Source of the DNA: Chloroflexota bacterium | GTDB taxonomy: Bacteria > Chloroflexota > Dehalococcoidia > Lucifugimonadales > Lucifugimonadaceae | DNA: 64,000 bases | NCBI GenBank assembly: GCA_018650845.1 | Contig: JABIFF010000017.1 | Coordinates: 1-64,000 of the forward strand | Reading direction: 5' to 3' | Shown: one piece after another, positions 30,784 through 38,972 of the stretch | How positions within the stretch are numbered: position 1 is the stretch's first letter | Layout: every line of letters begins with the position of its first letter | Position numbers and translations under genes: made by a program | Notes under the pieces: generated by a model | The model's database searches: none | Seen by the model: only the letters and a program-made list of their open reading frames with translations | What the model was told of the DNA's origin: nothing

Positions 30784-31596
30784 ATGGACTCCAATCCAGT
30801 CATAGACAAGATGAAACGTGGCGAAGCCACCGTTGGCACATGGTCAACAACCGGCGACCCTTCGGTTATCGAAGTTCTGACGTACATGACTGATCTCGAC
30901 TGGATCGTTGTCGACTTCGAACACAATGCAATCGACGTTTCGACGGCTGTGAACTGTCTCCGGGCGTCTCAGGGCAGTGGCGTACCGATGTTTGCTCGGG
31001 TGCCATACGGCGAAAAGGTGTGGATCAAGCGAATTCTCGATATTGGGTTCATGGGAATCGTTGCACCTGACGTCAAAAACGCTGAGCAGGCTCGTGAAAT
31101 CGTTCAGGCTGCCAAATATGCTCCAGACGGTATTCGCGGAATCGGTAGCGCACGGGGTCAGATCGCATACGGACCCGGTTTCTACCAGAAGGCCAACGAC
31201 ATGACTCTCGTTGTGATCATGATCGAAGATCCTGCCGCAGTCGATCAGATCGACGAGATCATGGCTGTGCCGGGCGTGGACGTGTGTTTCGTAGGACCTA
31301 ACGATCTAGCACAGAACATGGGTGTTCCGATCGGCTTGGACAACAAGCACCCTGACCACATCGCAGCCGTTCAGAAGGTTGTTGATGCTGGAAAGCGACA
31401 CGGGGTGTTCACCGGAGCGCACACAACTGGTGGTGAGGAAGCAGCTCGACGAATCAAGCAGGGAATGCAGTGGTTCCCTATGAGTTCAGACGCCGGAATG
31501 CTCAAGATGGGTGTTGAAGGCCAGCTTGCCGACCTGAAGGCTGGACTCGCGGGTGAACTAAACGACGACGGCGAAACCGGCGGTACGTTCTACTAG
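30784..31596 (+). CDS. HpcH/HpaI-family aldolase (2-keto-3-deoxy acid class II aldolase)
   Basis: 270 residues, TIM barrel. Family marks: GTWSTTGDPSV, W-I-V-V-D-F-E-H-N (aspartate, glutamate and histidine of the active site), ARVPYGEKVWIKRILDIGFM (substrate arginine), GIGSARGQIA, then the metal ligand in VIMIEDP and VCFVGPNDLAQNMG. It would split 2-keto-3-deoxy acids, such as rhamnonate or heptanedioate types, to pyruvate and an aldehyde using a divalent metal. ATG at 30784 (AAAGAAAGA upstream) is preferred to 30742. It is divergent from eda-kdgK, so both KDPG-dependent and direct cleavage routes seem available. A terminator follows. Confidence 0.85.
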   Translation: MDSNPVIDKMKRGEATVGTWSTTGDPSVIEVLTYMTDLDWIVVDFEHNAIDVSTAVNCLRASQGSGVPMFARVPYGEKVWIKRILDIGFMGIVAPDVKNAEQAREIVQAAKYAPDGIRGIGSARGQIAYGPGFYQKANDMTLVVIMIEDPAAVDQIDEIMAVPGVDVCFVGPNDLAQNMGVPIGLDNKHPDHIAAVQKVVDAGKRHGVFTGAHTTGGEEAARRIKQGMQWFPMSSDAGMLKMGVEGQLADLKAGLAGELNDDGETGGTFY

Positions 31597-31638
31597 GTCG
31601 CTAGCCGACTTTTTCTGCCTTGATGGGGATGTGAGCAA

Positions 31639-31673
31639 CAAAGGTCGGTGGGTTCGCCCGTCGACCTTTTTTA
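31639..31673 (+). terminator. Rho-independent terminator after the HpcH/HpaI aldolase
   Basis: AAAGGTCGGTGGG..TTCG..CCCGTCGACCTTT followed by more T residues, a 13-bp stem with two G-U pairs and a TTCG loop. It overlaps the 3' end of the convergent membrane-protein gene. Confidence 0.8.
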
Positions 31674-32087
31674 TTCTGATATCGAACGAGTGAATGGGCG
31701 AGAAAACAGCGAGTTCATGTACTGCAACAGTAGTGCGAAGATAGCGAAAATAAGCGCATAGGGCAGCAATATCGCAATCAAGATCGGATAGATCACCATG
31801 AATCCCATGAAGAACCGCAGCTTCACAGGATTGTCGTGAATACCTAAACTTCGACGCCACACAGAACGAGCATAGGCAACTGTCACCGCCGCCAAAGCTG
31901 CCATCAAACTCGAATTCAACAGACCTATAGGTGAAACGTTCGCTTCATTCGGTTCTAGAACGTAGATCGCGTAAAGAAACCACGAAACAAAGACGACAGC
32001 CAAGATGGCGATCGTCGCTGCGATCATTCTTATCGCTCGCGTTGCCTTCGTTTGTTGAATTGGCGCCATAACAAACTCATTCTCCAC
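31671..32087 (-). CDS. Small integral membrane protein of unknown function (3-4 helices)
   Basis: 138 residues (132 from the second Met). Hydrophobic segments at about residues 20-43 (IRMIAATIAILAVVFVSWFL), 53-74 (IGLLNSSLMAALAAVTVAYA) and 92-123 (FFMGFMVIYPILIAILLPYA, then further hydrophobics, perhaps two helices). Short basic loops (WRRSLGIHDNPVKLR) lie between. No family recognised. It follows the selenocysteine peroxiredoxin gene by 27 bases in the same direction and could be co-transcribed with it. The 3' end runs into the terminator of the aldolase on the opposite strand. Confidence 0.6.
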   Translation of the reverse strand: MENEFVMAPIQQTKATRAIRMIAATIAILAVVFVSWFLYAIYVLEPNEANVSPIGLLNSSLMAALAAVTVAYARSVWRRSLGIHDNPVKLRFFMGFMVIYPILIAILLPYALIFAIFALLLQYMNSLFSRPFTRSISE

Positions 32088-32114
32088 AGATTGGAATGTC
32101 GTTCGCCGTTAGTA

Positions 32115-32591
32115 CTACAGCTTTTCTATTTCGTGCAGGAGTTCGCCTGAGGCTGGGATCGAATCGGTGTAGACGTTCGACCAGCGGATCACGCCTTCGC
32201 CATCGATGATGAACACTGAGCGTTTTGCCTTGCCGGTTTCTTCATTGAAAACGTCGAACGCCTTGATCACTTCGCCGTGCGGCCAAAAATCACTGGCAAC
32301 CGGGAACGGAACATGCCCGTCTTCGTCGGAATCGTCTTCTCGCATGCTTGCGACCCAGGCTTTTTGCACAGGAGTCGGATCGGCACTGATCTCGATGATC
32401 TCTGTGTTCAGAGCAACGAATTTTTCGTAGTTTGCGCGGAACCCGCGCACCTGGTTTAGTCAGCCACCGGTGAAGCTGGCCGGATGAAATCCAACCACTA
32501 CCGTTTTGCCGCGCAGGTCGGAAAGTTTTACCTGACCTGAATGCGCATCCAAAGTGAAATCTGGTGCCTGAGTACCGGGTTGCAGTGCCAT
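32115..32591 (-). CDS. prxU: Selenocysteine-containing peroxiredoxin (in-frame TGA at catalytic position)
   Basis: 158 residues if TGA is read as selenocysteine. From the ATG at 32591 the frame runs MALQPGTQAPDFTLDAHSGQ, then LSDLRGKTVVVGFHPASFTGG, then TGA (32462-32460), then LNQVRGFRANYEKFVAL onward without interruption. P37-x3-T41-x2-U44 is the universal peroxiredoxin motif PxxxTxxC, with TGA exactly at the peroxidatic cysteine. The second part carries the expected EIIEISADP, FPVASDFW and RSVFIIDGEGVIRW. It would reduce hydrogen peroxide or organic peroxides through a selenol. A SECIS-like hairpin starts 10 bases after the TGA. The usual annotation would cut it to the 111-residue GTG-started piece. 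The selA/B/C/D genes are not in the window. It lies 61 bases after an amidohydrolase in the same direction. Confidence 0.85.
32433..32462 (-). promoter_or_regulatory. Bacterial SECIS-like hairpin downstream of the TGA codon
   Basis: After TGA (32462-32460) come 10 bases, then TGCGCGG, loop GTT, CCGCGCA (32449-32433): a perfect 7-bp GC-rich stem with a three-base loop whose first base is G. The loop begins 18 bases after the TGA. Known bacterial SECIS elements have a small apical loop with a G in the first two positions, about 16-37 bases from the TGA. This one fits all three. Confidence 0.8.
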
Positions 32592-32652
32592 TTGTTATTC
32601 GTGCTCCATGTTCGTTCCGAGCGGCGACTATGCCATTTGGAAACGATTCTAC

Positions 32653-33516
32653 CTACGACCAGTCCCAAACGCGCATGGCGTTTCCACCAAGATATTTATC
32701 ACGTTCATCAGCTGTAAGCCAATCGAAGCCTTCCCGCACCAGCTTCAGCTCGTCGGCGAGCGAAAGCCAGCCGTGATCTACACGGTGATAGCCGGGATAG
32801 CCAGTGCCCCACATTACGTTGTCCATCCCGAAAGCATCCATCGCCATCTTGATCACATCGTGCATGTCGCTGAACGGGTGATCATCGCTTTCGGAACGAT
32901 TGTGAATATCTGAAATCTTCATCAGCACGTTTTCGTGCTTGGCGAGGGCGAGAACCGGCTTGTAGACGTCCCAATCGGGAGCCATGTTCGGCTCTGGGTA
33001 CATCATGTGATCGATTAACCAGGTTATTCCCGGGTACTTTGCCGCAACGTGATCAAACTGGTGGGCGTGTTCGGGTCGGTTGTGAATCTGAACGATGCCT
33101 TCACGTTGTTCAATTGCTTTGAACATCGCTTGGTTCTCGGGTCGAAGCAAAATATCGACTTCAGCGTAGTACTGCGGATGAAATCTAAAACCCTGCATCT
33201 GGCGTTCGTCCATCCAGTACACGGCCTGCTCAGCGTTCTTATCGTCCATCGGATCAACAAGCCCCATCGAAACGAATCGCTCTGGGTATTTGATCGCTGA
33301 AGCAGCTACGTACTCGTTGTCCCAAGTCGAAAACGATGTTTGCACTAGAACGGTCTTATCGACCCCGTTGGCGTCCATATCGGCAAGCTGCAGTTCGGCA
33401 TTGCCGTGTGCTTTTGGTTTCGAGGTGAAATTTGGTGCGCTCGGACCGATAGGCGCTATCGGTGGCATCTCCCAAATATGAACGTGTGTATCGACGATTT
33501 CTGGACGTTGTGACAT
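32653..33516 (-). CDS. Amidohydrolase-2-family (PDC lactonase-like) metal hydrolase
   Basis: 287 residues. The start MSQRPEIVDTHVHIWEMPPI carries the HxH of the amidohydrolase-2 group (like 2-pyrone-4,6-dicarboxylate lactonase and ACMS decarboxylase). Further elements: GFRFHPQYY, VQIHNRPEHAHQFDHVAAKY (histidine), ITWLIDHMMYPEP (histidine on a strand) and VMWGTGYPGYHRV (the usual aspartate in W-G-T/S-D is replaced by glycine here). The last change could affect catalysis. The reaction is probably lactone or amide hydrolysis or decarboxylation, substrate unknown. ATG at 33516. The peroxiredoxin gene follows after 61 bases. Confidence 0.75.
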   Translation of the reverse strand: MSQRPEIVDTHVHIWEMPPIAPIGPSAPNFTSKPKAHGNAELQLADMDANGVDKTVLVQTSFSTWDNEYVAASAIKYPERFVSMGLVDPMDDKNAEQAVYWMDERQMQGFRFHPQYYAEVDILLRPENQAMFKAIEQREGIVQIHNRPEHAHQFDHVAAKYPGITWLIDHMMYPEPNMAPDWDVYKPVLALAKHENVLMKISDIHNRSESDDHPFSDMHDVIKMAMDAFGMDNVMWGTGYPGYHRVDHGWLSLADELKLVREGFDWLTADERDKYLGGNAMRVWDWS

Positions 33517-33619
33517 TCGGCGCTAAAAACTCCCGCAATTCGAACTAAATCAAAATTCCGGGCTAGCTTACCGCCACATGGTCGCGAATGTGCGAGTTTT
33601 CAGGATTGAAAAAACTCGA

Positions 33620-33796
33620 TCAATCGAGTCGTGATCCCCAACCGCGCTTGCGGGCGATCATTAACAGCAGAATGACGCCAAACACGCCGAGAACTACTGC
33701 ATGTTCGGGAGTGAACCCTGTGGAACTGCCCGCGACTGATTCCTGCCAACCAGATGAGGTCGACTTTATGATTCCGATTCCTGCTTCACCGATCAT
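33620..33796 (-). CDS. Small single-pass membrane protein (58 aa)
   Basis: ATG at 33796 gives MIGEAGIGIIKSTSSGWQES, a polar middle and one hydrophobic helix (HAVVLGVFGVILLLMIARKR) with a basic end (GWGSRLD), so C-in topology is predicted. It follows another small membrane protein by 48 bases in the same direction. No family recognised. An in-frame start at 33817 adds seven residues. It could be a non-coding stretch, but the clean helix with positive tail supports a gene. Confidence 0.45.
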   Translation of the reverse strand: MIGEAGIGIIKSTSSGWQESVAGSSTGFTPEHAVVLGVFGVILLLMIARKRGWGSRLD

Positions 33797-33844
33797 CACT
33801 ACCCCCCGTCCCCACAATCGCCACCATCAGAACGTACGAACGAT

Positions 33845-34069
33845 CTAACGGCGTGTCTTAGTGAGAATCGCTCGTGACAGGAACGTGAACAGTGCAATTC
33901 CGCCTAGTGCGAGAAGTCCGTACCCGAAGCCGACTTTCACGCCTGAATCAGTAGTGGTGTAGGCGTGAATAGGGTCTTCAGTCGAAGCGTGCACCGTTAT
34001 CGATGCACTAGCCAACAGGACTACAACTAGAATTGGAAAGACGACATATTTTAGTGTTTGCTTTGACAT
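33845..34069 (-). CDS. Small exported or two-helix membrane protein (74 aa)
   Basis: ATG at 34069: MSKQTLKYVVFPILVVVLLA then SASITVHAS, a probable signal peptide or first helix with an A-x-A-like site (VHAS). A short outer stretch (TEDPIHAYTTTDSGVKVGFG) follows, then a second helix (YGLLALGGIALFTFLSRAIL) with a basic end (TKTRR). I do not recognise it. Its layout of outer segment plus C-terminal helix with basic tail is similar to the next gene, and the two may form a small operon. A gene-free family A repeat unit lies 117 bases upstream. Confidence 0.5.
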   Translation of the reverse strand: MSKQTLKYVVFPILVVVLLASASITVHASTEDPIHAYTTTDSGVKVGFGYGLLALGGIALFTFLSRAILTKTRR

Positions 34070-34186
34070 GTCGGCATTATGCAACACCCTGTCAACAATG
34101 TGATTCGTCTCACAAAGTATTCGCTGTTACGAATTACGTAATGGACATCACACACATATTTATCGAATCAGATAATCGCTCAACAT

Positions 34187-34378
34187 TGTCATCCTGAATT
34201 CATTTTCAGGATCTATCGTTCAATGGCGTGATCAGTACGACTCAGCCTACGGTCGCACACCTGCCCCTCTGGAGATCTCTCCACTCCGCTATCGCTGCGG
34301 TCGAGAAATAAGTCGTGCGGCAGCAAGCATGTTGGTTCAGCTACAGCGTTCGATCCTGAAAATGAATTCAGGATGACA
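34187..34378. mobile_element. Gene-free family A unit with perfect 27-bp inverted repeats (192 bases)
   Basis: 34187-34213 and 34352-34378 are exact reverse complements (TGTCATCCTGAA...TTCAGGATC and its partner). They match the ends of the GIY-YIG-bearing unit at 16303-16690 base for base over 27 bases. The interior carries no nuclease gene but holds a family B hairpin (GGAGATCTCTCCACTCCGCT, 34268 onward). It looks like a non-autonomous relative, with a second repeat family nested in it. Confidence 0.7.
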
Positions 34379-34431
34379 GTAGGCAGTTCTGGGCTAATCA
34401 GCCGAATGGCTGGTGCCCGGAAAAAAAACTA

Positions 34432-35895
34432 CTACTCAGCACTCCAGCGCAAAACCGGCTTTCGAGCCGCCGTTGCTTCGTCGAGTCGAGTCACCGGCAA
34501 GTCGTGAGGTGCTTCGAGAATTAACTCTGGCGAAGCATCGATTTCATCGTCGATCTGTCGCATTACTGCGATGAAGTGATCGAGAGTTTCTTTCGATTCC
34601 GATTCCGTAGGCTCAACCATCAATGCTTCGTCGACGATCAACGGGAAGTACATCGTTGGGGCGTGAATGCCGAAATCGAGCAATCGCTTGGCAATATCTA
34701 AGCCAGCAACGCCACGCTTCTTCTGCTTCGTGGCAGAAAGAACCGTCTCGTGCATGCAGTAGCGATCGGCGGCAAGGTTGTACTTGTCGCGCAACTTAGC
34801 CTGAATGTAGTTCGCACTGATAATCGCGTTCTCAGATACCGACTGCAGCCCTTCGAGTCCGAGCGCCTTGATGTAGGCGTAGGCACGAGCAGCGATCGAG
34901 AACGATCCGTGGAAGCCGTTGATTGCTCCAACCGACATCTCGGGAGTGCCCATTGCGTAGCCATCGTCAGTCTTGATGGCGACCGGCTTTGGAAGGAATT
35001 TCGCTAATTCGTCGGTGACCATCACAGGACCAGATCCCGGACCACCACCGCCGTGTGGTGTTGAGAACGTTTTGTGCAAGTTCGAGTGACAAATATCGAC
35101 ACCCAAATCGCCCAACTTCACTAACCCAAGCAAGGCGTTCAAGTTCGCGCCGTCGGCGTAGACCAAACCACCAGAATCGTGAACAATCTTGGTGATTTCG
35201 AGAATATTTGGCTCGAACAACCCGAGCGTGCTCGGAATCGTAAGCATGAACACCGCCGTGTTCTCGTTGGCAAGCTCGCGAAGATTGTCGACATCGACAT
35301 TGCCCTGGTCGTCGGAACGAACAGTCACGACTTCGAGACCCGCCATTGCTGCCGATGCGGGGTTCGTGCCGTGAGCAGAGTCGGGAACAATCGCAACCGT
35401 ACGTTTCGAGTCGTTCTTGGCTTCGTGGTACGCCCGTGCAATCAGCAGGCCAGCGTATTCACCCTGTGCACCTGCAAGAGGAGCCAGAGAAACTCCCGGC
35501 AAACCAGTTATTTCGCCAAGGTCGTCTTGAAGGTCTTTTAACAACCGAATAGCACCCTGAACGGTGTCGTCGGGTTGAAGCGGGTGAATGTCGGCTAGAC
35601 CCGGCAGATTCGACAGTTCGTCGTTGATCTTCGGGTTGTACTTCATCGTGCATGACCCAAGCGGGTAGAAATTCGTGTCGATAGAGAAATTTAGCTGGCT
35701 CAGCACCGAGAAATAACGAATTACTTCAAGCTGTGAGACTTCCGGAAGCTCGACATCGTCACGCAAGAACGATGAGTCAGGCAAATCTTGCGAAGGAACA
35801 TCGGATTCGGGAAGCGTGAATGCTTTTCGACCTGATACAGAACGATCCATCAGCAATCGACGATCGATGTCGCCTACGTTAGTGGAAATAGTCAT
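34432..35895 (-). CDS. gcvPB: Glycine dehydrogenase (decarboxylating) subunit 2
   Basis: 487 residues, the C-terminal half of P-protein as a separate subunit. The PLP lysine lies in ICHSNLHKTFSTPHGGGGPG, the hallmark S-x-L-H-K-T-F-x-x-P-H-G-G-G-G-P. N-F-Y-P-L-G-S-C-T-M-K-Y-N-P-K and DSAHGTNPASAAMAG are also typical. With GcvPA it decarboxylates glycine and passes the aminomethyl group to GcvH lipoate. ATG overlaps the gcvPA stop by four bases (translational coupling). Last gene of gcvT-gcvH-gcvPA-gcvPB. The length is normal for a split PB subunit. Confidence 0.95.
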   Translation of the reverse strand: MTISTNVGDIDRRLLMDRSVSGRKAFTLPESDVPSQDLPDSSFLRDDVELPEVSQLEVIRYFSVLSQLNFSIDTNFYPLGSCTMKYNPKINDELSNLPGLADIHPLQPDDTVQGAIRLLKDLQDDLGEITGLPGVSLAPLAGAQGEYAGLLIARAYHEAKNDSKRTVAIVPDSAHGTNPASAAMAGLEVVTVRSDDQGNVDVDNLRELANENTAVFMLTIPSTLGLFEPNILEITKIVHDSGGLVYADGANLNALLGLVKLGDLGVDICHSNLHKTFSTPHGGGGPGSGPVMVTDELAKFLPKPVAIKTDDGYAMGTPEMSVGAINGFHGSFSIAARAYAYIKALGLEGLQSVSENAIISANYIQAKLRDKYNLAADRYCMHETVLSATKQKKRGVAGLDIAKRLLDFGIHAPTMYFPLIVDEALMVEPTESESKETLDHFIAVMRQIDDEIDASPELILEAPHDLPVTRLDEATAARKPVLRWSAE

Positions 35896-37256
35896 GACGA
35901 AGCTCCGATCTCGCTCAAAGCTTTCACAAATTTATCTATATCAGCCTTTGAACTAGTCTCCGTCACGCAAACAAGCATGCCATTCTCAGATCGATCGGAA
36001 ATATCCAGACCACCTATGATTTTCTTATCGAGCAAGTCAGCATTGATGCTTGAAGCCGAACTTGGGCACGAAACAACGAATTCGTGGAAGAACGTTCCGC
36101 CAGTTGCGAGTGCATCGACAGTGAAGCCGTTGAGCTTGTTGATTTCAGATGCTGCGTAGTGCGCCTTCTGGTAACAGAGATTCGCAAGGTCTTTGATGCC
36201 CTGCTTGCCGAGAGTTGCGGCGTACACAGTGACCATCAGGCCAATTAGCTGCGTGCTAGTGCAGATATTCGAGGTCGCACGTTCTCGTCTGATGTGCTGC
36301 TCACGAGTTTGCAGAGTAAGTGCGTATCCAGTCCGGTCCTTCGTATCAGTCGTTCGACCGATAATTCGACCCGGCATTTGGCGAATGTGTGCTTTCTTAC
36401 AGGCGAACAGCCCAACGTACGGGCCGCCGAACGCCATTGGCACACCGAGAGGCTGACCTTCGGCAGTGACGATGTCTACATCGAACTCGCCGGGGGCTTT
36501 GAACATGCCCAGCGCAGTTGGATTCACGTGAACGACTGATAGAGCGCCGTTATCGTGAGCAAGTTTCGTGAGTCGTTCAACATCTTCGATCTCGCCGAAG
36601 AAATTCGGGCTTTGAATGCCAATACAGGCAAGATCGTCAGGAATATCTGTGGCGTCGGGCTCGATCTCGACAATATCTATGCCCTGATGCTTCGAGTAAG
36701 CCACGAGAGTCTCGGGCAATCGGCCATCGGCAGTCGAAAGAATGCCTACTTTGGTTCGTTTGGTCACACGTGCTGCCATAAGGCATGCTTCAGCAAACGC
36801 TGTAGGACCGTCGTACATGCCCGCATTGGCAACTTCCATGCCTGTGAGCTGACAAATAACCGTCTGAAACTCGAATCCAACCTGCAAAGTGCCTTGAGCA
36901 GCTTCTGGCTGGTAGGGCGTGTAGGCGGTTACGAACTCACCACGCTGCAAAATCGAACGAACGGTCGACGGAATGTAGTGGCTGTAGGCTCCAGCTCCCA
37001 AAAACGAGATATACCCACTTGAAGCCGAAGCGTTTTCAGCCGCGATAGACCCAAATACTGTCGAAAGTTCCTGCTCAGAAAGTCCGGGAGCCAATTTCAG
37101 CGCCGGATGCCTGTGCTCAACAGGAATATCGCCAAGAAGGCCATCGAGAGAGTCGACGCCGATCACGCCGAGCATTTCTTCTCGTTCGGAATCGGTTGAT
37201 GGAATGTACGGGTGGTTTACTGAGGTGTTGGTGCCAGACGAGGTTGGTGAAGCCAT
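35892..37256 (-). CDS. gcvPA: Glycine dehydrogenase (decarboxylating) subunit 1
   Basis: 454 residues, the N-terminal half of P-protein. Family marks: YIPSTDSEREEMLGVIGVDS at the start, F-L-G-A-G-A-Y-S-H-Y-I-P, FVTAYTPYQPEAAQGTLQVG with FQT, GMEVANAGMYDGPTAFAEAC, QPLGVPMAFGGPYVGLFACK and MPGRIIGRTTD. It forms the alpha2-beta2 P-protein with GcvPB. ATG at 37256, 12 bases after gcvH. Split P-protein is common in Gram-positives, Thermus, Chloroflexota and archaea, whereas Proteobacteria usually have a fused one. Confidence 0.95.
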   Translation of the reverse strand: MASPTSSGTNTSVNHPYIPSTDSEREEMLGVIGVDSLDGLLGDIPVEHRHPALKLAPGLSEQELSTVFGSIAAENASASSGYISFLGAGAYSHYIPSTVRSILQRGEFVTAYTPYQPEAAQGTLQVGFEFQTVICQLTGMEVANAGMYDGPTAFAEACLMAARVTKRTKVGILSTADGRLPETLVAYSKHQGIDIVEIEPDATDIPDDLACIGIQSPNFFGEIEDVERLTKLAHDNGALSVVHVNPTALGMFKAPGEFDVDIVTAEGQPLGVPMAFGGPYVGLFACKKAHIRQMPGRIIGRTTDTKDRTGYALTLQTREQHIRRERATSNICTSTQLIGLMVTVYAATLGKQGIKDLANLCYQKAHYAASEINKLNGFTVDALATGGTFFHEFVVSCPSSASSINADLLDKKIIGGLDISDRSENGMLVCVTETSSKADIDKFVKALSEIGASS

Positions 37257-37268
37257 TGAAGTTTTTTC

Positions 37269-37643
37269 TTACTCCAACGTTGCCTGGTAGGTGGCGGCGT
37301 CCATCAAGTCATCGAGCTGAGCAGTATCCGAAAGTTCAACTTTGATCAGCCAGCCGGAACCGTATGGCTCTTCGTTCACTACTTCGGGGGCGTCGGTAGC
37401 AGCCGAGTTGACCTCGACGATCTTGCCGCCGACCGGTGAGAATAGATCGCTCACAGCCTTCACTGATTCGATTTCGCCGAATTTGGCGAACTGTTCAACA
37501 TCGGAACCTTCTGCAGGAAGATCAACGAACACGACATCGCCAAGCGATTCCTGAGCAAACACGGTCACGCCTACTTCAGCAATATTGCCGTTCATTCGCA
37601 CCCATTCGTGTTCTTTCGAGTATTTTAATTCTTCCGGATACAT
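37269..37643 (-). CDS. gcvH: Glycine cleavage system H protein
   Basis: 124 residues, lipoyl-bearing carrier. ELKYSKEHEWVRMNGNIAEV at the start, ITDxAQ-like GVTVFAQESLGDVVFVDLP, and the lipoyl lysine in GEIESVKAVSDLFSPVGGKI at about position 62. The end PYGSGWLIKVELSDTAQLDD is standard. It carries the aminomethyl group from P-protein to GcvT and the electrons to dihydrolipoyl dehydrogenase. No lipoate-attachment gene is seen nearby. ATG at 37643, 82 bases downstream of gcvT. Confidence 0.95.
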   Translation of the reverse strand: MYPEELKYSKEHEWVRMNGNIAEVGVTVFAQESLGDVVFVDLPAEGSDVEQFAKFGEIESVKAVSDLFSPVGGKIVEVNSAATDAPEVVNEEPYGSGWLIKVELSDTAQLDDLMDAATYQATLE

Positions 37644-37725
37644 CGTCTATCACGTTCCTAATTTTGCTCTAGTGGCTAATTTGCTAGCCAGTTTCATGAT
37701 CGGCAAACCAGTTGGCTAGAAAAGC

Positions 37726-38859
37726 CTAACTGCGTTTGTAAAAGGGCATATCTACTATCTCAGCTTCAACTGGTCTCCCACGCACATCGATCACCAACTT
37801 AGTACCAGTTGCAGCGTACTTTCGCTCAACGTAGCCCATGCCAATACCAGCGTCAACAGTCGGCGAATGGGTACCTGAAGTAACTGTTCCGATTCGGTTC
37901 GAATCGCTCACTGAATCATCACCACTGGAATGGATGTTCAAGCCCGCTCTTGGGATGCCGCGACCGACCATTTTGAAGCCAACTAATAATCGTTCCGATT
38001 CTTTGTCGGCAAGCTGCTTTAGCGCATATCCAGCAATACAGTTTGGCGCTTCGTAGTACGCAAACCGACCGAATCCGGCTTCGAACGGATTAGTGTCAGA
38101 AGTCAGATCGTTTCCGTGAAGCGGAAGTCCTGCTTCGAGACGAAGCACATCGCGTGCGCCAAGACCACACTCAATTGCGCCAGCATCACGCAACGCTTTC
38201 CACAGTTTTACGCCCTGATCAGATGGCACGACGATTTCGAAGCCATCTTCACCGGTGTATCCGGTTCGAGCGAGAGTTGCGGGAATTCCAGCAACCTCGG
38301 CACTCCCAATGCGGAATCGTCGGATTTTCGAGGCTTCATTGTTCGTAAGCGAATCGACGATTTCTAGAGCGTTCGGACCTTGAATTGCGACCATCGCTGT
38401 GTCGTTCGTGATCACGTTCATAGTGAAATCATCACGAGCTGCGAGGTGCGGTGTTATCCACTCCATATCGACATCGGCGTTTCCAGCGTTTATCACCAGC
38501 AGAAATTTGTCTTCATCGGTGCGGTAGACCATCGCATCATCGATGATCCCGCCCGTTGCGTTGCAGATGAAGTTGTATTTTCCTCTGCCGTTTTTGAGCG
38601 CAGGTACGTTCGCAGACGTAATTGAACTGAGGATCGATTCAGCGCCGGGTCCTTCGAAAACGAGTCGCCCCATATGCGAAACGTCGAAAATTCCAGCCGA
38701 GCTACGAACCGCTTTTACTTCGGCAATTATTCCGTCTGAGTACTGAACTGGCATGTCCCATCCGCCAAACGGCACCATTTTTGCGTTTGATTCGACGTGA
38801 GTGGAGTGAAGGACGGTTTTCTTGAGCTGTTCTGTTGTGGACTGCGCTTCGTCGCTCAA
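37726..38859 (-). CDS. gcvT: Glycine cleavage system T protein (aminomethyltransferase)
   Basis: 377 residues, TTG start at 38859 (GGGAAAA upstream). FGGWDMPVQYSDGIIAEVKA, GIFDVSHMGRLVFEGPGAES, GGIIDDAMVYRTDEDKFLLV, then ARTGYTGEDGFEIVVPSD and LRLEAGLPLHGNDL match GcvT. The aspartate in the VSHMG/RLEAGLPLHGNDL-lined site is the tetrahydrofolate-activating residue. It releases ammonia and makes 5,10-methylene-THF. First gene of the cluster, so the promoter should lie in 38860-38970; I saw no glycine riboswitch there, though I could not fold it. Confidence 0.95.
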   Translation of the reverse strand: MSDEAQSTTEQLKKTVLHSTHVESNAKMVPFGGWDMPVQYSDGIIAEVKAVRSSAGIFDVSHMGRLVFEGPGAESILSSITSANVPALKNGRGKYNFICNATGGIIDDAMVYRTDEDKFLLVINAGNADVDMEWITPHLAARDDFTMNVITNDTAMVAIQGPNALEIVDSLTNNEASKIRRFRIGSAEVAGIPATLARTGYTGEDGFEIVVPSDQGVKLWKALRDAGAIECGLGARDVLRLEAGLPLHGNDLTSDTNPFEAGFGRFAYYEAPNCIAGYALKQLADKESERLLVGFKMVGRGIPRAGLNIHSSGDDSVSDSNRIGTVTSGTHSPTVDAGIGMGYVERKYAATGTKLVIDVRGRPVEAEIVDMPFYKRS

Positions 38860-38972
38860 TATATTTTCCCGTGAGACGTGTTGATCAGGCTGACTAATCT
38901 AGGTAACGAATATTAACCTGAATCGAGTCAAAATACCGGATATTTTCCAAGCACATGCCAAACACGATTATC

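Noticed and set aside
38860-38972. Glycine riboswitch upstream of gcvT
   Set aside because: The conserved core sequences of glycine riboswitches were not seen. Covariance-model search would be needed to exclude a diverged one.
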